From Helianthus annuus (Eukaryota > Streptophyta > Magnoliopsida > Asterales > Asteraceae): a stretch of 64,000 nucleotides of DNA. This document shows, piece after piece, positions 21,382 through 33,682 of this stretch. The translations under genes were made by a program, and so were the position numbers. Location: contig NC_035445.2 in the NCBI RefSeq assembly GCF_002127325.2, forward strand, positions 87,135,912 through 87,199,911, in the 5' to 3' direction. The notes under the pieces were generated by a model. That model saw only the letters and a list, made by a program, of their open reading frames with translations, was not told where the DNA came from and made no database searches. Each line of letters opens with the position of its first letter. Within the stretch, counting starts at the first letter, position 1.

Positions 21382-23306
21382 TAAAAGATAATCTCCTTTT
21401 TATGAACGTAAGGTATAAAATAAAACAAATGGAGGAGTTGAGATCCGGTTTAAACAGTAATCTATACATCCTAAGCATTTCCCATGTCGATATTAGTAGT
21501 TTACTACACAATTTGTAAGACGTCAGACTAAAAGTCACAACAAAACCCTACATTTTTACATTTTTCTTCCCATTCTACCATGTTCTCCCTGCATCGCCCC
21601 TTTCAGATATGAAACCCTTCTGAATGTTTCTTCAACTCAATGGTCCTCTTCAATGCGATAATTAGTTTCTTCATTAATTTAGCCCTAATATTAAATGTGA
21701 TCAACAACGTTTCTGCTTCAATGGCCTTATCCGTTTTTAGCAATCCATCGTCTTAATAAGTCGTCACTGAAATAAGGTAGAGCTACAGCGGATACACGGC
21801 GGAGATGGCGACGTCCGACGCGTTCACCTCTTTCCCTTGGCTGCTTCACCTCCTCTTTCTCCACTGTGTTCGTATATTATTATGTTAAATGGAACACATT
21901 TGCTAATTTTGTTTTTAACTTGCTTTTAGATTCAGTATAGAAGCATGTCCGGTCAGCAACCCATTATCTACTTGATCCGGTGTCAAACCTCGCATGCGTT
22001 GGACCACACACCACGACCCTGATTTGAAGAAACCCTAACCGATTGTTGGTTTGTTACTATTCTTGTATATATGCACACTTTTGATTTTCCTTCTTAGGTT
22101 TCTATACATGTAGTTTTCATGTGTTTTGTTTTTGGAGTAGCTTTTGTTAGGAATGGTGCTTAAGGGTTGTATTTCTTTTTTATGAAGAATATTGTTCAAT
22201 CTAGTGTTTTTAAGGAAAAATAGGTTGATTTTAAGAGGGTTTATTTTAAATTTAGCGTTTTTGTTAATACCTAAGAAGCAAATCTATGAATTTTGGTTCA
22301 TAGGTAATGTGATTTTGAGGCATACCCATCGTAACATCATATACAAGTAATTAAAGTTATCACAATTTACAACTGAATATGTATTGAATACATGTTCTTT
22401 TATTTTCGATTGATATGAATTTCTTTCTTATTTAAAAAAAATGAATTTCTTTCTTTGTTCGGCCGTGGTTTTTTAGGGCTTAGGGTACCAATTCTAATGG
22501 TTGTTTGACATAGAAAGTCATAGATAAATTTGTTTATAAACTAAGATCTAACTTGTTAGCTTTTTAAAGTTGATTTACCCTCAATAAGTTTTTTTTAATT
22601 ATTACTTGAAATACTTAACCTTTATAGTTAGGCATCATTTACATATAAAAAACATGAAAAACGCCCCTATTGTATTCTATCATCCCTTCCCGTTCGAACC
22701 GGATGTAGACATTTAACATTGTTAAGAAACTTGAGGACCAACCTTATATGCGCAACAACATGGCGTAAGGTCACATTGAGCCGTATTTCGGCTACAACAT
22801 TTGAAGATTAAGTTCAAGCAACAATAATTTTAGGAAAATTACAATTAACAATACTCAATATTCACCACAATTACCTTGGACACATTCGGTGTCTAGCGTC
22901 ACTTCGAATGTCAAAAACAATATGTCGCCGAAGTTGATCTGAATTGATAGGAGTTGATTGGAAAAGATGATTGGTTCAAGGGTTCGATGACAATGACTTA
23001 TTTGTTGGGTTAAAGAGAAAATGCGGGTCGCAACTGGGTTTTAGGGTGTGTGTTTTGGTGAAAAGTCCAAAATACCGTTACCACCGTTAACCATTTAACG
23101 GTATATTTTGTCGACGATACAATGAGGAACTTCGATGACAAGAATTCGCAACCACGGGTACTCAGATGATATAAGGTACAATTTCATGTTAACCAGAAGT
23201 ACGCAACTTATGTTTTACTCTTTTATAAAAGTTTTAGCCATTAAAAAACATTGCTTAAACAAAATAATGAAGAGGTTTTCTTTTAATAGGATACTATTTA
23301 ATTAGC
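21382..23306. other. Intergenic, 1.9 kb, no gene seen
   Basis: No frame with a recognisable domain, no RNA gene and no clear mobile-element ends. The sequence is AT-rich with a GC-richer patch around 21780-21860. Confidence 0.5.
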
Positions 23307-25206
23307 TTTTTTTTAAGGAGAACTTCATTAAAAACACACCGAACCCAAAACGGGGCGGCCAACTACAAACGGGACAACTACGTATTCACAAATTTACATC
23401 AATCAACCCAAACTAAAGAACCTTTCTTAGATCTATGTTTATACCAGAGAAAACTAACAGCCCTAACTTCGCTAAAAATTTCTTCTACACTGGATCTCTT
23501 ACCACCATTGAATTGAACTGGTTGTTATTCCTGGCCTTCCATAATAACCAACATGCTGTATAGATTGCAGCACCTTTCTCTATGAAGCCCCTCTAGAACC
23601 AGTGTTATGAATCTCTATAATATCTCTAAAAGAGAACACAAAGAACTTCATGATACGACACCAATAACTGATTTTTTCCCACAAACCCAACGCGACGGAA
23701 CAAGAAGTGAAAAGATGTGAGACCGAGTCCGGGCCGTCGTTGCACATACAATAGCCGCCATCCGCCACCTCACCGCCCCTCCTAGCAAGCGCCTCCACCG
23801 TCGGGATCCTTTCTAACTCCGCACACCAAACAAAAATGTTGTATTTCTAAGGAACCCACTTGCATCAATCCAAAAGATATCGGCTACTGTAATCTTTCTT
23901 CGAAACTATCAGTCTTTTAACAGCAGCAACCGAGAAGACATCCGACCCGCTGCCCATCCATTTCCACCTGTTGGTCAGATTGGAGCGCGAGACCGAACCC
24001 ATCACCGAATCCAGAGTATGCCATTCGCTCCTTTCAGGATCCGATTCGAAATCATGCCTCAATAACCAAAGACCTTCCCCATCTAATCTGTCACGGATGC
24101 TACAGTTTTTTACCATCTCTAACCGAAAAAGATCAGGGAATTTTTCTTTAAGCGGAACATCATAAAGCCATGGGCCTAGCCAAAAAAGGATGCTTTCATC
24201 ATTCCCTACCACTCCTCTAAAGAAATTTCTAAGAGGAATGTTACCCACCACCGGCTTGTTAAGCACAAACACAATATTACACCGCACTCCACCATAAGCT
24301 TTCTTAGCCGGAAAAGAATTCCATCCCGACCCTCCCGAATGAATGACATTAACCACATGGACCCAAAGATTATCCCTCTTCGTTTTGAGCCTCCATCCCC
24401 GTTTCGAAAACAAAGCCATATTAATATCCTTGAGGTTATGCAAACTGAGACCTCCCATCTTCTTAGGAGAGGCAACCCTATCCCATGCTACCCAATGGAG
24501 TTTTTTCTCACTAGACGAACCCTCCCATAAGAATTTTCTAAAACCTTCTATCACTATAACCGGGGCGCGATAAAGAGAGAAAAAATACGAAGGAAGACTC
24601 TCAAGAACTGACCGAAACAACGTAACTCTGCCGCCAATAGATAAGAGAGAAGCTTTCCACATCGACAACCTCTTTTCAAAAATATCAAACACCGGTCTCC
24701 AGTTATTTATCCGATTCATATTCGCCCCGACAGTCAAACCGAGATATTTGAACGGAAAAGATTCCGCTTTACACCCAACTCTAAAAGCCATTTCTTCAAT
24801 CTCATCTAAATTCACTCCAAGCCCGAAAATATTACATTTCCCGAAATTAATTTGGAGGCCCGAGCAAACATGGAAACATTTCAGAATTCTAACCACATTA
24901 TGAATAACGTCCCTATCCCATTCCCCAAGAATTATAGCATCGTCGGAGTAGAAAAGATGCGAAATAGAGGGGTCGTCAAAAGGAAGCTTAACCCCGTTAA
25001 TAATACCCAAATCACCAGCCTTTGAAAACATGCATGAAAGCGCTTCCATGACAATGACAAAGAGAAAAGGAGAGATCGGATCCCCTTGACGCATACCTTT
25101 ATGGCACTTGAACTTGAAAGTCGGGGCACCATTAACCAGAACCGACGCTCTGGCCGACGACGAGATAACACCCTTAATCCACAAAATGAAGACTAGGGTT
25201 TCTTGA
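23307..25206 (-). mobile_element. L1-type LINE, 5'-truncated, minus strand
   Basis: The 3' end is a poly(A), seen as eight T at 23307-23314 on the plus strand. Upstream on the minus strand lie a zinc-finger reverse-transcriptase tail (CMCNDGPDSVSHLF, 23640-23760) and most of an RT domain. The endonuclease and the start of RT are missing at the junction with the next LTR element. No target duplication could be identified because the 5' boundary is lost. Confidence 0.88.
23865..25206 (-). pseudogene. LINE reverse transcriptase fragment
   Basis: About 447 codons of RT from just before the SSARASVLVNG region, including KGMRQGDPISPFLF and the active-site motif YSDD (Asp codons 24939-24944; the usual plant L1 form is FADD), then the thumb motif SIGGRVTL and the linker to the zinc finger. 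A stop at 23865, with the zinc-finger portion continuing in another frame to 23580, shows it is inactive. RT would copy LINE RNA at a nicked chromosomal target. Confidence 0.9.
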
Positions 25207-25214
25207 TTTTGCGG

Positions 25215-25617
25215 TGACAAGGTATGGTACTGGACCCGACCCGAACGGTCGAACTTTTCTGCTATTTATCACTTTTATATTAATTATATATTATTATTAT
25301 TGTGTACTAACCCGCGAAGCCAAGCGCATTGTAGTTTATACTACACTAGGCTGTGGGCTCGTAGAGACAACCCCTAACTGGGCCTGGCCCATTGAGGTTA
25401 GGGTTTTCCCATATCTCCTATATAAGGAGGTCTCCACCTCCTCATTAGGGCATGAGATATAGGGCAACACACTTTTGTAGCTGGAAATAGGGGATTCTTC
25501 CTCTACCGGCCGTTTCTACATTGCCCACTCTTCTCTTTTCTTATTTGCAGGTCTAGGATTCGGGCGAAAAAGACGAGGTGTGACCATATCCGTATACATC
25601 ACCATAGAAGTACCGAC
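25215..25617 (+). repeat. 5' LTR of the LARD-like element
   Basis: Starts TGACAAGG. TATA motif TATATAAG at 25419-25426 is placed for a transcript start near 25450. The shared region ends at 25617, but the CA immediately before the primer site (25640) may be the true LTR end, which would mean the other copy is truncated. Confidence 0.88.
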
Positions 25618-25640
25618 CCGCTCGGGTTCTTGCTTCTTCA

Positions 25641-25658
25641 TTGGCACCATCCGTGGGA
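25641..25658 (+). promoter_or_regulatory. Probable primer binding site
   Basis: TTGGCACCATCCGTGGGA resembles the TGGCGCC-type primer sites of plant Tat/Ogre-like gypsy elements rather than the initiator-Met site. The tRNA is not assigned with certainty. Confidence 0.55.
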
Positions 25659-26224
25659 TCGGCAACGGACCACGCCTCGTTTTTCTCTATAAAATCTCTA
25701 GATTTGTGCTTTTATTCTTTGCCGATTTGGAATCTTGAGGTTAACCGAGATGATTACTGCATCCAAACCTCTTCAGATCCGATCTATGCTTGTTCAACAA
25801 TATCTGTAGTCGTTCAAACTATACGTGTGATTTCTAGCAGATACTAGACTCACAGCCTCTTCAAATCAGGTATGAAAACTTGGCAATTTCTACAATAAAT
25901 TTCGGATCTGTTATGCGCGTTCGAGATTCACTCGCGTCACTTTGCTCACAACTTTTTCCTAGCAGAAGGGTAACACATGTACTACTGAATATAAAAACCA
26001 ACACCTTCACTTTGTTTTAAGAATCATAAACACCATTGGTGTTGCATGGTGTATAAACATCTACAGTACCGTGATACCCTAAGTGTTGCTATTTTGTCAC
26101 AAGAATAAGGTAATTCAAACTACAACTCATGTTGGTAATAGTACAGTATACAATGCATACAATATTTTTTCTCTATAGGAATGTACTAACTTTGGCAGGC
26201 AAGACAACTATCAACGTGTGAGGC

Positions 26225-26602
26225 TTGCTTCGCCGAATTGCGCGACTCGCAACGTATGATGTTTACGCTGCAGCGTTTCCCACTCGTCACATGAATCATT
26301 ATGACGAACAAGCTCCGCCGCTTCCACGGGTGCATCTTCCTGTACCTAACGGGTTAGTATATGGCGAAGCACAATCAGCGATTAGCGCTCTCAACGGCGG
26401 ACTATATCGGGCATCGCTGATACGCCTCCCGCGGCTTGTACCCTACTCAAGGCTGGTACACACACACGAAGTCTTTCGGCACCTGTCGTGCGCCGCCTCG
26501 TTGGACGGCACCCACCTCACGTCGCCTGAACATACTAAAGGGTATTCGTTTTTCATGGTGCGCCCGCTTCACTTATCCACGAAAGGGCATCCTTTCGCTT
26601 AG
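26225..26602 (+). other. Unassigned 125-codon open frame in the LARD
   Basis: The longest frame outside the repeats in the LARD interior. It has no recognisable domain, no membrane segment and an overlapping frame of similar openness, so it may be chance. I do not call it a gene. Nothing else between 25660 and 26950 is recognisable. Confidence 0.25.
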
Positions 26603-27002
26603 GCGTTTTTGTAGAAGGGGGCAAGGGGTATGTTAATAAATAATAAAGACCAATTATAAATCATTGGTTATCACTTATATTAACAATCAGATTACATTGG
26701 CAACCATTAGATATCGAAACTCTTGACCCATTTTGGATTAATACATATACGCACTGTAAATAATACATATATTCTGGGGTTGATTATTATTCTAAATCAT
26801 TTAGAAAGATTTTAGTCATACACACTCTAGGGTGATAAATGCAACAATGCATTTGATTTTGGGAGTTTCTACGGAACCTGCAAGCAGTAAGTGTGCTACC
26901 TATAAATTTGTTTACTCAAATTATATGTTCACATCATCAAAGATACAAACCTTTCGTTGAACGTCATGCGTATCGATGAGGCTTTCACGCGTATCGGCGG
27001 AT

Positions 27003-27281
27003 CGCCACTACCGGCGGAAGCCTTTACGCAACCCGCCACTACCGGCGGAAGCCTTTACGCAACCCGTCACTACCGGCGGAAGCCTTTACGCAACCCGCCA
27101 CTACCGGCGGAAGCCTTTACGCAACCCGCCACTACCGGCGGAAGCCTTTACGCAACCCGCCACTACCGGCGGAAGCCTTTACGCAACCCGCCACTACCGG
27201 CGGAAGCCTTTACGCAACCTGCTACTGTCGGCGGAAGCTTTTATTCAACCCGCCACCAACGGCGGAAGCTTTTATTCACCC
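27003..27281 (+). repeat. 31-bp tandem array, nine units
   Basis: Unit starts are at 27003 and every 31 bp to 27251. The first seven are nearly identical (CGCCACTACCGGCGGAA then GCCTTTACGCAACC) and the last two are diverged. Each unit holds a CCGCC...GGCGG inverted repeat. Frames opened through the array (AFTQPATTGG) only reflect the repeat. Confidence 0.95.
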
Positions 27282-28570
27282 CGGAACGTTTCCAACTGAT
27301 GTTTCTATCCACCCGCGCCGCTTCCGAACGATTACTTAATCACTCCGCCACCTATGGCGGAGGCTTTGGTTTACCACATTACTCCCGGCACATTTTTATC
27401 CACCCCGCCACCTCTGGCGGATAATCTCGGTCCACATGTGACACCTTAGCAAATGCTTTTATCCAACCCGCAACTAAGGTGGTCGCTTTTCTCTACTTAG
27501 ACAGTTTCGGTGGATAAAACTCAATCTTGTTTTTCTCTACTCAATCTCCACATCTGCATTCATCATACAGATCTCCTTTACTGGCTAAACGCACATACGT
27601 GCTCTAGGTCTACAAGTATACAGACCTGACATTTTTGTTCTTGAGAGATCCAAATATGAAGATTTGTTTCACAACTATCATTCCTGCCTTAAAGCTCTCA
27701 GCATTATATTTTGACTTTTGATGGTTGATGTCATGCCACAAAACACATTAAGTTCTAGAAAGCTGTATGCATGTTTCCCATGCAGACATATTAAACTAAT
27801 AAATCTTTGAAATACACGATACCCTTTTGATTATTATAATAAGAGGAAAGGGGGTAGATTTTTAAATCTTAAGGCGAACTGCTTACACGTGCATGCCTGT
27901 GCAAACTATCTCGTTCCGCCATCTACAGCGGACCACCAACTTCTCCCGCCATCTGCGGCATGACCGCCTTCGCTCCACGTGTGCGTGCCACCCGCCTTCG
28001 GGTCACTTGCATGCATGAGCACCAGTTGTAGACGGCCCTGTTGCATTTTTCACAGGCAGGTGTACCTTTTCACCGCCAAACACAACACACCTTGGCCGCC
28101 TCCGGGGACCACTTATATACCCCGCCACTTTAGGTGGGCAACCATCACGCTCCGCCCATCTCCAGGGTGATAGTATCGGCTAGACCGTCTCCGGTGGATA
28201 ACCAGGTAATCCCGCCCACGCCGGCGGACGACCATCTCGGCGGATAACCAACGGCTCCTTCAAACAAGTTCGGATTGCTACTCAGGCAGATCATCGTCTC
28301 AACAGGCCACTGTCAGGCATAAGCGTGACTACAACTTACGTTGCCAACTGCCACGGGAACAATACACATTCACCCGACAACTGCTGTTGCGCATGGTCAG
28401 ATTATGTTTTGCATGCTTATGACACCAGATAACTCTTGCGCCCAAATGTTTACTTGAAAGTACTCTTTGTTCGTTTACTTTAGTATAGAGTGGCGGACAG
28501 GATCCGCTTCCCGCCGGACAAGCTCTGTCACCCGCATTTACACTGGTCCGCCATGTTTGGCAAACCATTA
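27282..28570 (+). repeat. Scattered CCGCC/GGCGG hairpin motifs in the LARD
   Basis: Degenerate relatives of the 31-bp unit continue downstream: a perfect 8-bp stem with four-base loop at 27343-27362, a 6-bp stem at 27405-27420, and weaker ones near 27915, 28120 and 28205. Between them the sequence has no coding signature. Confidence 0.6.
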
Positions 28571-30680
28571 ACCTTTTAAATAACCCACTTGGGCTATCAT
28601 CTTGCCAGGCCGGTGTTGCACCTTTGCTACATGAAATTAATCGCAGCCGGTGGCCATTCCCCCTCCGGTACTGCCTCGTGGGTGGCTAGTATTCCACAAT
28701 CTGAAATACTTGCTTTTTGTAAATTATTACGTCAATGCTCATACCCTTATTCATGATACCCAGTGCCCTCAACCAACATTTTGACAACAACGGTTGAATT
28801 TTTAGACAGGGCACAGACAGAATACCTCTACGCACTTACATATGAAAAGCTCAGGCCAAAGCCGAGTAACCTTAACCATGTTCCATAAATACACATTTGC
28901 AACATGGCATGTAGCGTTCGATGAGCCTTACCTACGTGGCACATCCAATCTGTGCTTACGATCCCAGACAATATCTTCATTTAAGACAAGGTTTGGTAAA
29001 ACCTTTATGTTCATTATTTGCTGGGCAGGGCTAACATATCTTTGAGGATCATATTTATCATTCAACATATATTTGGCAACAAGTGTTGAATCACAGACAA
29101 ACTGAAGCAACACGCTGGCTATGACACACAAGCATATTGAATTGGAAGACTTACACGACATCATTAAAGCAAGTAGTAGTCTCCGGGGATTATGGCAAAC
29201 GCGACGAGTGACCAAGGACACACCTCAAAGTCTAGCTTTTTCGTATTCAACCCCTGGATCTATAGTTTTCGGATAGATATCATTCGAATCCAGCATGTCA
29301 TAAGTATGGCACAACCATCCTAAAAACATACGCTATATCTGTAGCAAAGGATCTGTGAACTTTGTGGCGCATTTTTTTCCTTTTCGAAATTACTTCTCTA
29401 TATATGAGGGAAATTCGAGATCTGAAGCCGCCGCTTTGCTGCTGCATTACTGAGCTAATTATTTAAATCGAGGCCATAATATAGAATAGTCTTCTATTTC
29501 AAAAATAGATATTCTTAATGTTCCACCGAGAGGCTTTGCGATACATTCAATGGGCAAAACGCGATGACCGATTTTCATGCACACCTGATAACCCCTCTTC
29601 AACAACGAGATTTCGGTTGGACAACTTCTTGTTAGACCCTCTTACTTGTAAGGTTTGGCTATAGATCGAGTCACCGGTCGGCTACGTGCCGCACCACTAT
29701 TTGCCTACCAGATGCAACATGAATTGTGACACCGGTTTTCACGCCATTGGCTTTCCTCTTCTATTCCTTGTCATATGTTCGAGGGAGGCGTTTGATTACA
29801 TACAAGCCTTTACAATGTTGGCAACTGGACAACAATTTAGACACAGTTCTCGGTACTATATATGCTGGGGGACTTCCACGGTGTGTCATCGCTACAATTG
29901 AATAATGATCTGGACATTCCGGGTTTTGCACCACACAATTCTTGAGTAAGGACACAATCTTGGTACAACTCTTACATTCGTTGCATTACTTGCTTAATGA
30001 TTAATTCTAGTTGGGTTGTGTGCCGTCAAACAACTTTATAGTACACTAAATAATTTGACAATCATTTCATTGATTAAGTGACTACTGACAAGTAAATGAA
30101 AGAATTCACGGCAATCTCACATAAAATGGTCTACAACTTAATATATATGTCATATTTGGCGATATATGATATATCTTCATACGTACTTGCATTATTTTTT
30201 TTTGAGCACTTAAGTTCAATACTACTAACACAATTTAGCAGCAATGAACTGGGGGACTAGCAGGGTATACTGCCACTACGCCTTAAAATTGATCATCTTC
30301 TCTCAGGTTGCCCATTAAGGTGATATCCACTATATATTACCCTGCATCCGTTCTTATATAATGTGAATATTTTGATGCGCCAGACAATACTTACACTTCT
30401 CACATCATTTGGCCTACGCTTATACCACTGGATATGACATATGCAATTTGGTAGTCAAGACAAATGCACAACAAAACCAAGATACTTGATTATCTAAATA
30501 GGTATTCCACACGCTATGCGATAGGAAAAATACTTATTCGGATATGTATTCTCCACACCAGTCTGCGACATGGATAAAAGAAAACCCTCACGCCACAGTC
30601 GGCGAGGTAAACAGACATGCCACCTACTATAAGCATTCCACACGCCAGTGTGCGTCCAAGAAAAGAACGTAGTAGCTTAC
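28571..30680 (+). other. LARD interior, no gene seen
   Basis: No gag, pol or host-gene similarity recognised. Several short hairpins of the ACGC...GCGT kind begin to appear near 30500 (for example 30588-30603). Confidence 0.5.
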
Positions 30681-30682
30681 AT

Positions 30683-30840
30683 AAAGTGCTCATTCACGCC
30701 TAATGTGTATAAAGCATTTTATTATCTCAACGAGTGTTCACTCACGCCAAGCGCGTAGAAAGCACTTTGTTGTTCAAGTGTTCATTAACGCCGCGCGGGT
30801 TATAAAGCACTTTCTGATATCTACAAATGTTCATATAAAC
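30683..30840 (+). repeat. Tandem repeat of 45-48 bp, three units
   Basis: Units start near 30683, 30731 and 30776. Each has GTG(T/C)TCA(T/C)T, then ACGCC, then AAAGCA, with the GC middle differing between units. Confidence 0.8.
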
Positions 30841-30957
30841 ATTTGTAAACACAACATACCACCGCATTTGAACTGCATATCACGGTAAAAGACAACTCTG
30901 ACACGAAATATTTTTTCACAATAACAAAGTCAAATGATCAAATTATACAGCGCTAAG

Positions 30958-31033
30958 AGTGGGCATCTTGGTAATAGATGTATTCAACCACTACTACTCC
31001 AGTGGGTATCTTGGTAATAGATGCACAACCACT
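30958..31033 (+). repeat. Direct repeat, 43-bp spacing, two copies
   Basis: AGTGGG(C/T)ATCTTGGTAATAG plus ATG...CAACCAC occurs at 30958 and 31001. Confidence 0.85.
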
Positions 31034-31843
31034 GATGAAAAACCAAGTACTTGTCCCACAATTATACAAACATTGTGGGGAACATAAATAACGCTCTAAG
31101 CACCCTTCCGAGGTCACTGAGCATAGCAAGCACTTCTGCAGGGGTGCATTATATATCATTCTTTCCGACGGCAACGATAACTGCTATAACCGGATCATCA
31201 ATAACGACTGGTACAACCACCAGCGGTTTCACATTCGCCTAAGGTGGCATAACATCCGCATATGCATCTATGACCACCAATGGCTGCACATTACGACAAC
31301 GGAGACCCCGATGACACGGACGCGTGGTAGGGACCGTCGTCACATCAACATCAACTCTTTCAATGAGTTGAACGCCGTTAGCGCACCATGTGTTAACCAA
31401 CAAAAGTCACACCACAAGGTGGATATTCTACAGTAGCCCAGGCGACTGCGTGCGCACCTCTACGGCAGGGCCACATCCGCAAAAGTCATCTAAGGGCGAG
31501 ACACTGAACTACCAAAACTTAGCCTGCTCCAAGGCTCACACGCGGGACCCAACCGCATATGCGCAACCTTAACAAGCTCGTGGCAATGCGCCAGTACAAA
31601 TGGCAATTGTCTATAACCAATCAGCGTACGTCAGGTTTACCCAACCAATTTCCACGATGAACAATCGTATACTATTCATTGCTCCATTATCTCTACTCAC
31701 AGCTAACGACAACCACAACAAATGTGGCCAACAACTTTCTTGCACCCGGACGACATGTAAGCCTAAAATTAAGTGATCTTCACTCCCGAACTCCTAATAA
31801 GTCTAAGTGCTCCTCCCACGCTTGCACGTGGGAGCAACACTAG

Positions 31844-31854
31844 ACTGGGGGACA
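31844..31854 (+). promoter_or_regulatory. Polypurine tract of the LARD-like element
   Basis: ACTGGGGGACA immediately before the 3' LTR. Confidence 0.75.
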
Positions 31855-32258
31855 TGACGAGGTATGGTACTGGACCCGACCCTAACGGTCGAACTTTTCT
31901 GCTATTTATCACTTTTATATTAATTATATATTATTATTATTGTGTAGTAACCCGCGAAGCCAAGCGCATTGTAGTTTATACTACACTAGGCTGTGGGCTC
32001 GTAGAGACAACCCCTAACTGGGCCTGGCCCATTGAGGTTAGGGTTTTCCCATATCTCCTATATAAGGAGGTCTCCACCTCCTCATTAGGGCATGAGATAT
32101 AGGGCAACACACTTTTGTAGCTGGAAATAGGGGATTCTTTCTCTACCGGCCGTCTCTACATTGCCCACTCTTCTCTTTTCTTATTTGCAGGTCTAGGATT
32201 CGGGCGAAAAAGACGAGGTGTGACCATATCCGTATACATCCCATAGAAAGTACTGACA
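31855..32258 (+). repeat. 3' LTR of the LARD-like element
   Basis: Starts TGACGAGG; TATA motif at 32059-32066. Matches the left LTR up to 32257. Confidence 0.88.
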
Positions 32259-32556
32259 TTTGATCTTTTTAAATTTTACTTTGTTTAAAGTTATTTATTT
32301 AAACGTTCAACTTGTTGCTCGACTACCTGTCATTGCTTTGTAATTGCCTTTTTCTGTGTGGAATGATATTGTAGTGTTTATTTTTAATTTATGTAATGTT
32401 TTTAAAGTAAAACTAACTTCTAGTATTTAAGAAAACAAAAATGACGTGGAATGGCAGTGGAATATGAAACCACATCCCTTGGAGGGGAAAAGTGAAATAT
32501 GATAATTTAAGAGTGAAAGTGACGATAGTGAAAGTGATCAACCACACTCTATAGTC
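32259..32556. other. Intergenic, no gene seen
   Basis: AT-rich; nothing recognisable. Confidence 0.5.
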
Positions 32557-32559
32557 TTA

Positions 32560-32836
32560 GGGTGTGCGGAGTGGGTTTGGTGAGTGGAGCAGAGAGGAGT
32601 TTGCCGCGTGGAGAACCATTGCCACCCCTTCGGTGACATCTCTTCGGTGAATCGTGAGGGACTTGATCGGTGAGCATTCACTGAGTGTTTTGAAGAGGAG
32701 AGAGGTAAGAGGGTGAAGGAATTAATGGTGGGTCTCAACCCCTTTCAACCAATCATAAATTTATTTTCTTTTTTTTTAAATTATTGGTTAGAAAATAATT
32801 TAAACACTCACCGTTTAATAACCACTCCCTCTACCC
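32560..32836. mobile_element. Tourist-like MITE, 277 bp
   Basis: Left end GGGTGTGCGGAGTGG and complement of the right end GGGTAGAGGGAGTGG match, with inner TGAGTG also inverted. TTA flanks both sides (32557-32559, 32837-32839). Confidence 0.78.
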
Positions 32837-32839
32837 TTA

Positions 32840-33309
32840 GGGCTCAACCGATTTGATTTTCTAGTACAGTCTGATTTTTATCAAGTTGGTCTTTAAGTAG
32901 TAAACGTAACGTGAAAACTATATTCAACAAAACCGATAGCATATTAAACTTGTGAAAATATCAATGATAAGTATCTTGAAGGTGATGAAGGCACATGATC
33001 ACATAAAGGCACATGATCACATGAATTTCTATCAATTAAAAATCTCTTGGGTATATTTTATCTTAGCATATTTGCCAAATCGAACAAGTGCACATGTACG
33101 TGTCTCGATCTAACCCAAGATTGATTCATATTAAATAATCAACTAGTAGCGGTATACTTAGGCTACGAATCGAAAATTAATTTTTATAACCTATTATTAA
33201 TATAAAATATTATAACTGTATTTATTTTGTCATCATGTTCATAGTAATAAGTTTTATAATTAAAATAAATTTAGTGCATATAAAGTAGGATAGTGTATGA
33301 GTTGTTACA
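32840..33309. other. Intergenic, no gene seen
   Basis: Contains a 17-bp direct repeat AAGGCACATGATCACAT (about 32987-33021). No gene. Confidence 0.5.
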
Positions 33310-33312
33310 TTA

Positions 33313-33679
33313 GAACATGTGTAGTGAATGAACAAAATAATGCCCTCATATTTGAGCGTTTTGCGTTATATGGCAGTCCAGTCAGTAATGAGACATTATT
33401 GGGACGTTTTCTAAAATAAGTGTAGTAGGGATCTGGGTATTGTGAAACATTATGTTAAAAGATGTGTTAAACAATAACATTAAAAAAACATCCAAAAAAT
33501 GTTATTAAGGCAAACAAAAACCATCCAACCTGTCATTGGCCAAAGAGATTGAGCAAGGCGTGGAAAAAGAACGCCGGATGCATTTTTTTGAAAAAAAAAA
33601 ACGCTTAGGGGCGGGTGTGGGTTATGTGAGGCCCCTTTTTCTAAGAAAAAAATGTACAAAAATCACACTACGGATGGTC
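33313..33679. mobile_element. Harbinger-type MITE, 367 bp
   Basis: Ends GAACATGTGTAGTG and complement GACCATCCGTAGTG, flanked by TTA on both sides (33310-33312, 33680-33682). Same terminal family as 12120 and 12566. No coding capacity. Confidence 0.78.
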
Positions 33680-33682
33680 TTA

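Larger units (their letters stand above)
25215..32258 (+). mobile_element. Non-coding LTR retrotransposon (LARD-like), 7.0 kb
   Basis: Two direct LTR copies of about 403 bp (25215-25617, 31855-32257) enclose 6.2 kb with no gag or pol homology on either strand. A primer site follows the left LTR and a CTGGGGGA polypurine tract precedes the right one, which sets the orientation as plus. I count six substitutions and two small gaps between LTRs, so it is older than the copia element at 15-21 kb. No target duplication is visible: the right LTR may lack its last ~22 bp and the left flank is the broken LINE. Mobilisation would need proteins from a related autonomous element, perhaps of the Tat lineage judging from the primer site. 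Confidence 0.85.

Noticed and set aside
21382..23306. A host gene between the copia element and the LINE
   Set aside because: Searched both strands for domain-bearing frames and splice-joinable exons; none recognised.
27003..27281. Possible CRISPR-like array
   Set aside because: The 31-bp units are contiguous with no unique spacers, in plant retrotransposon DNA.
26957..27424. 155-codon frame with repeated AFTQPATTGG-type peptides
   Set aside because: A translation of the 31-bp tandem array, open in more than one frame; no support as a gene.
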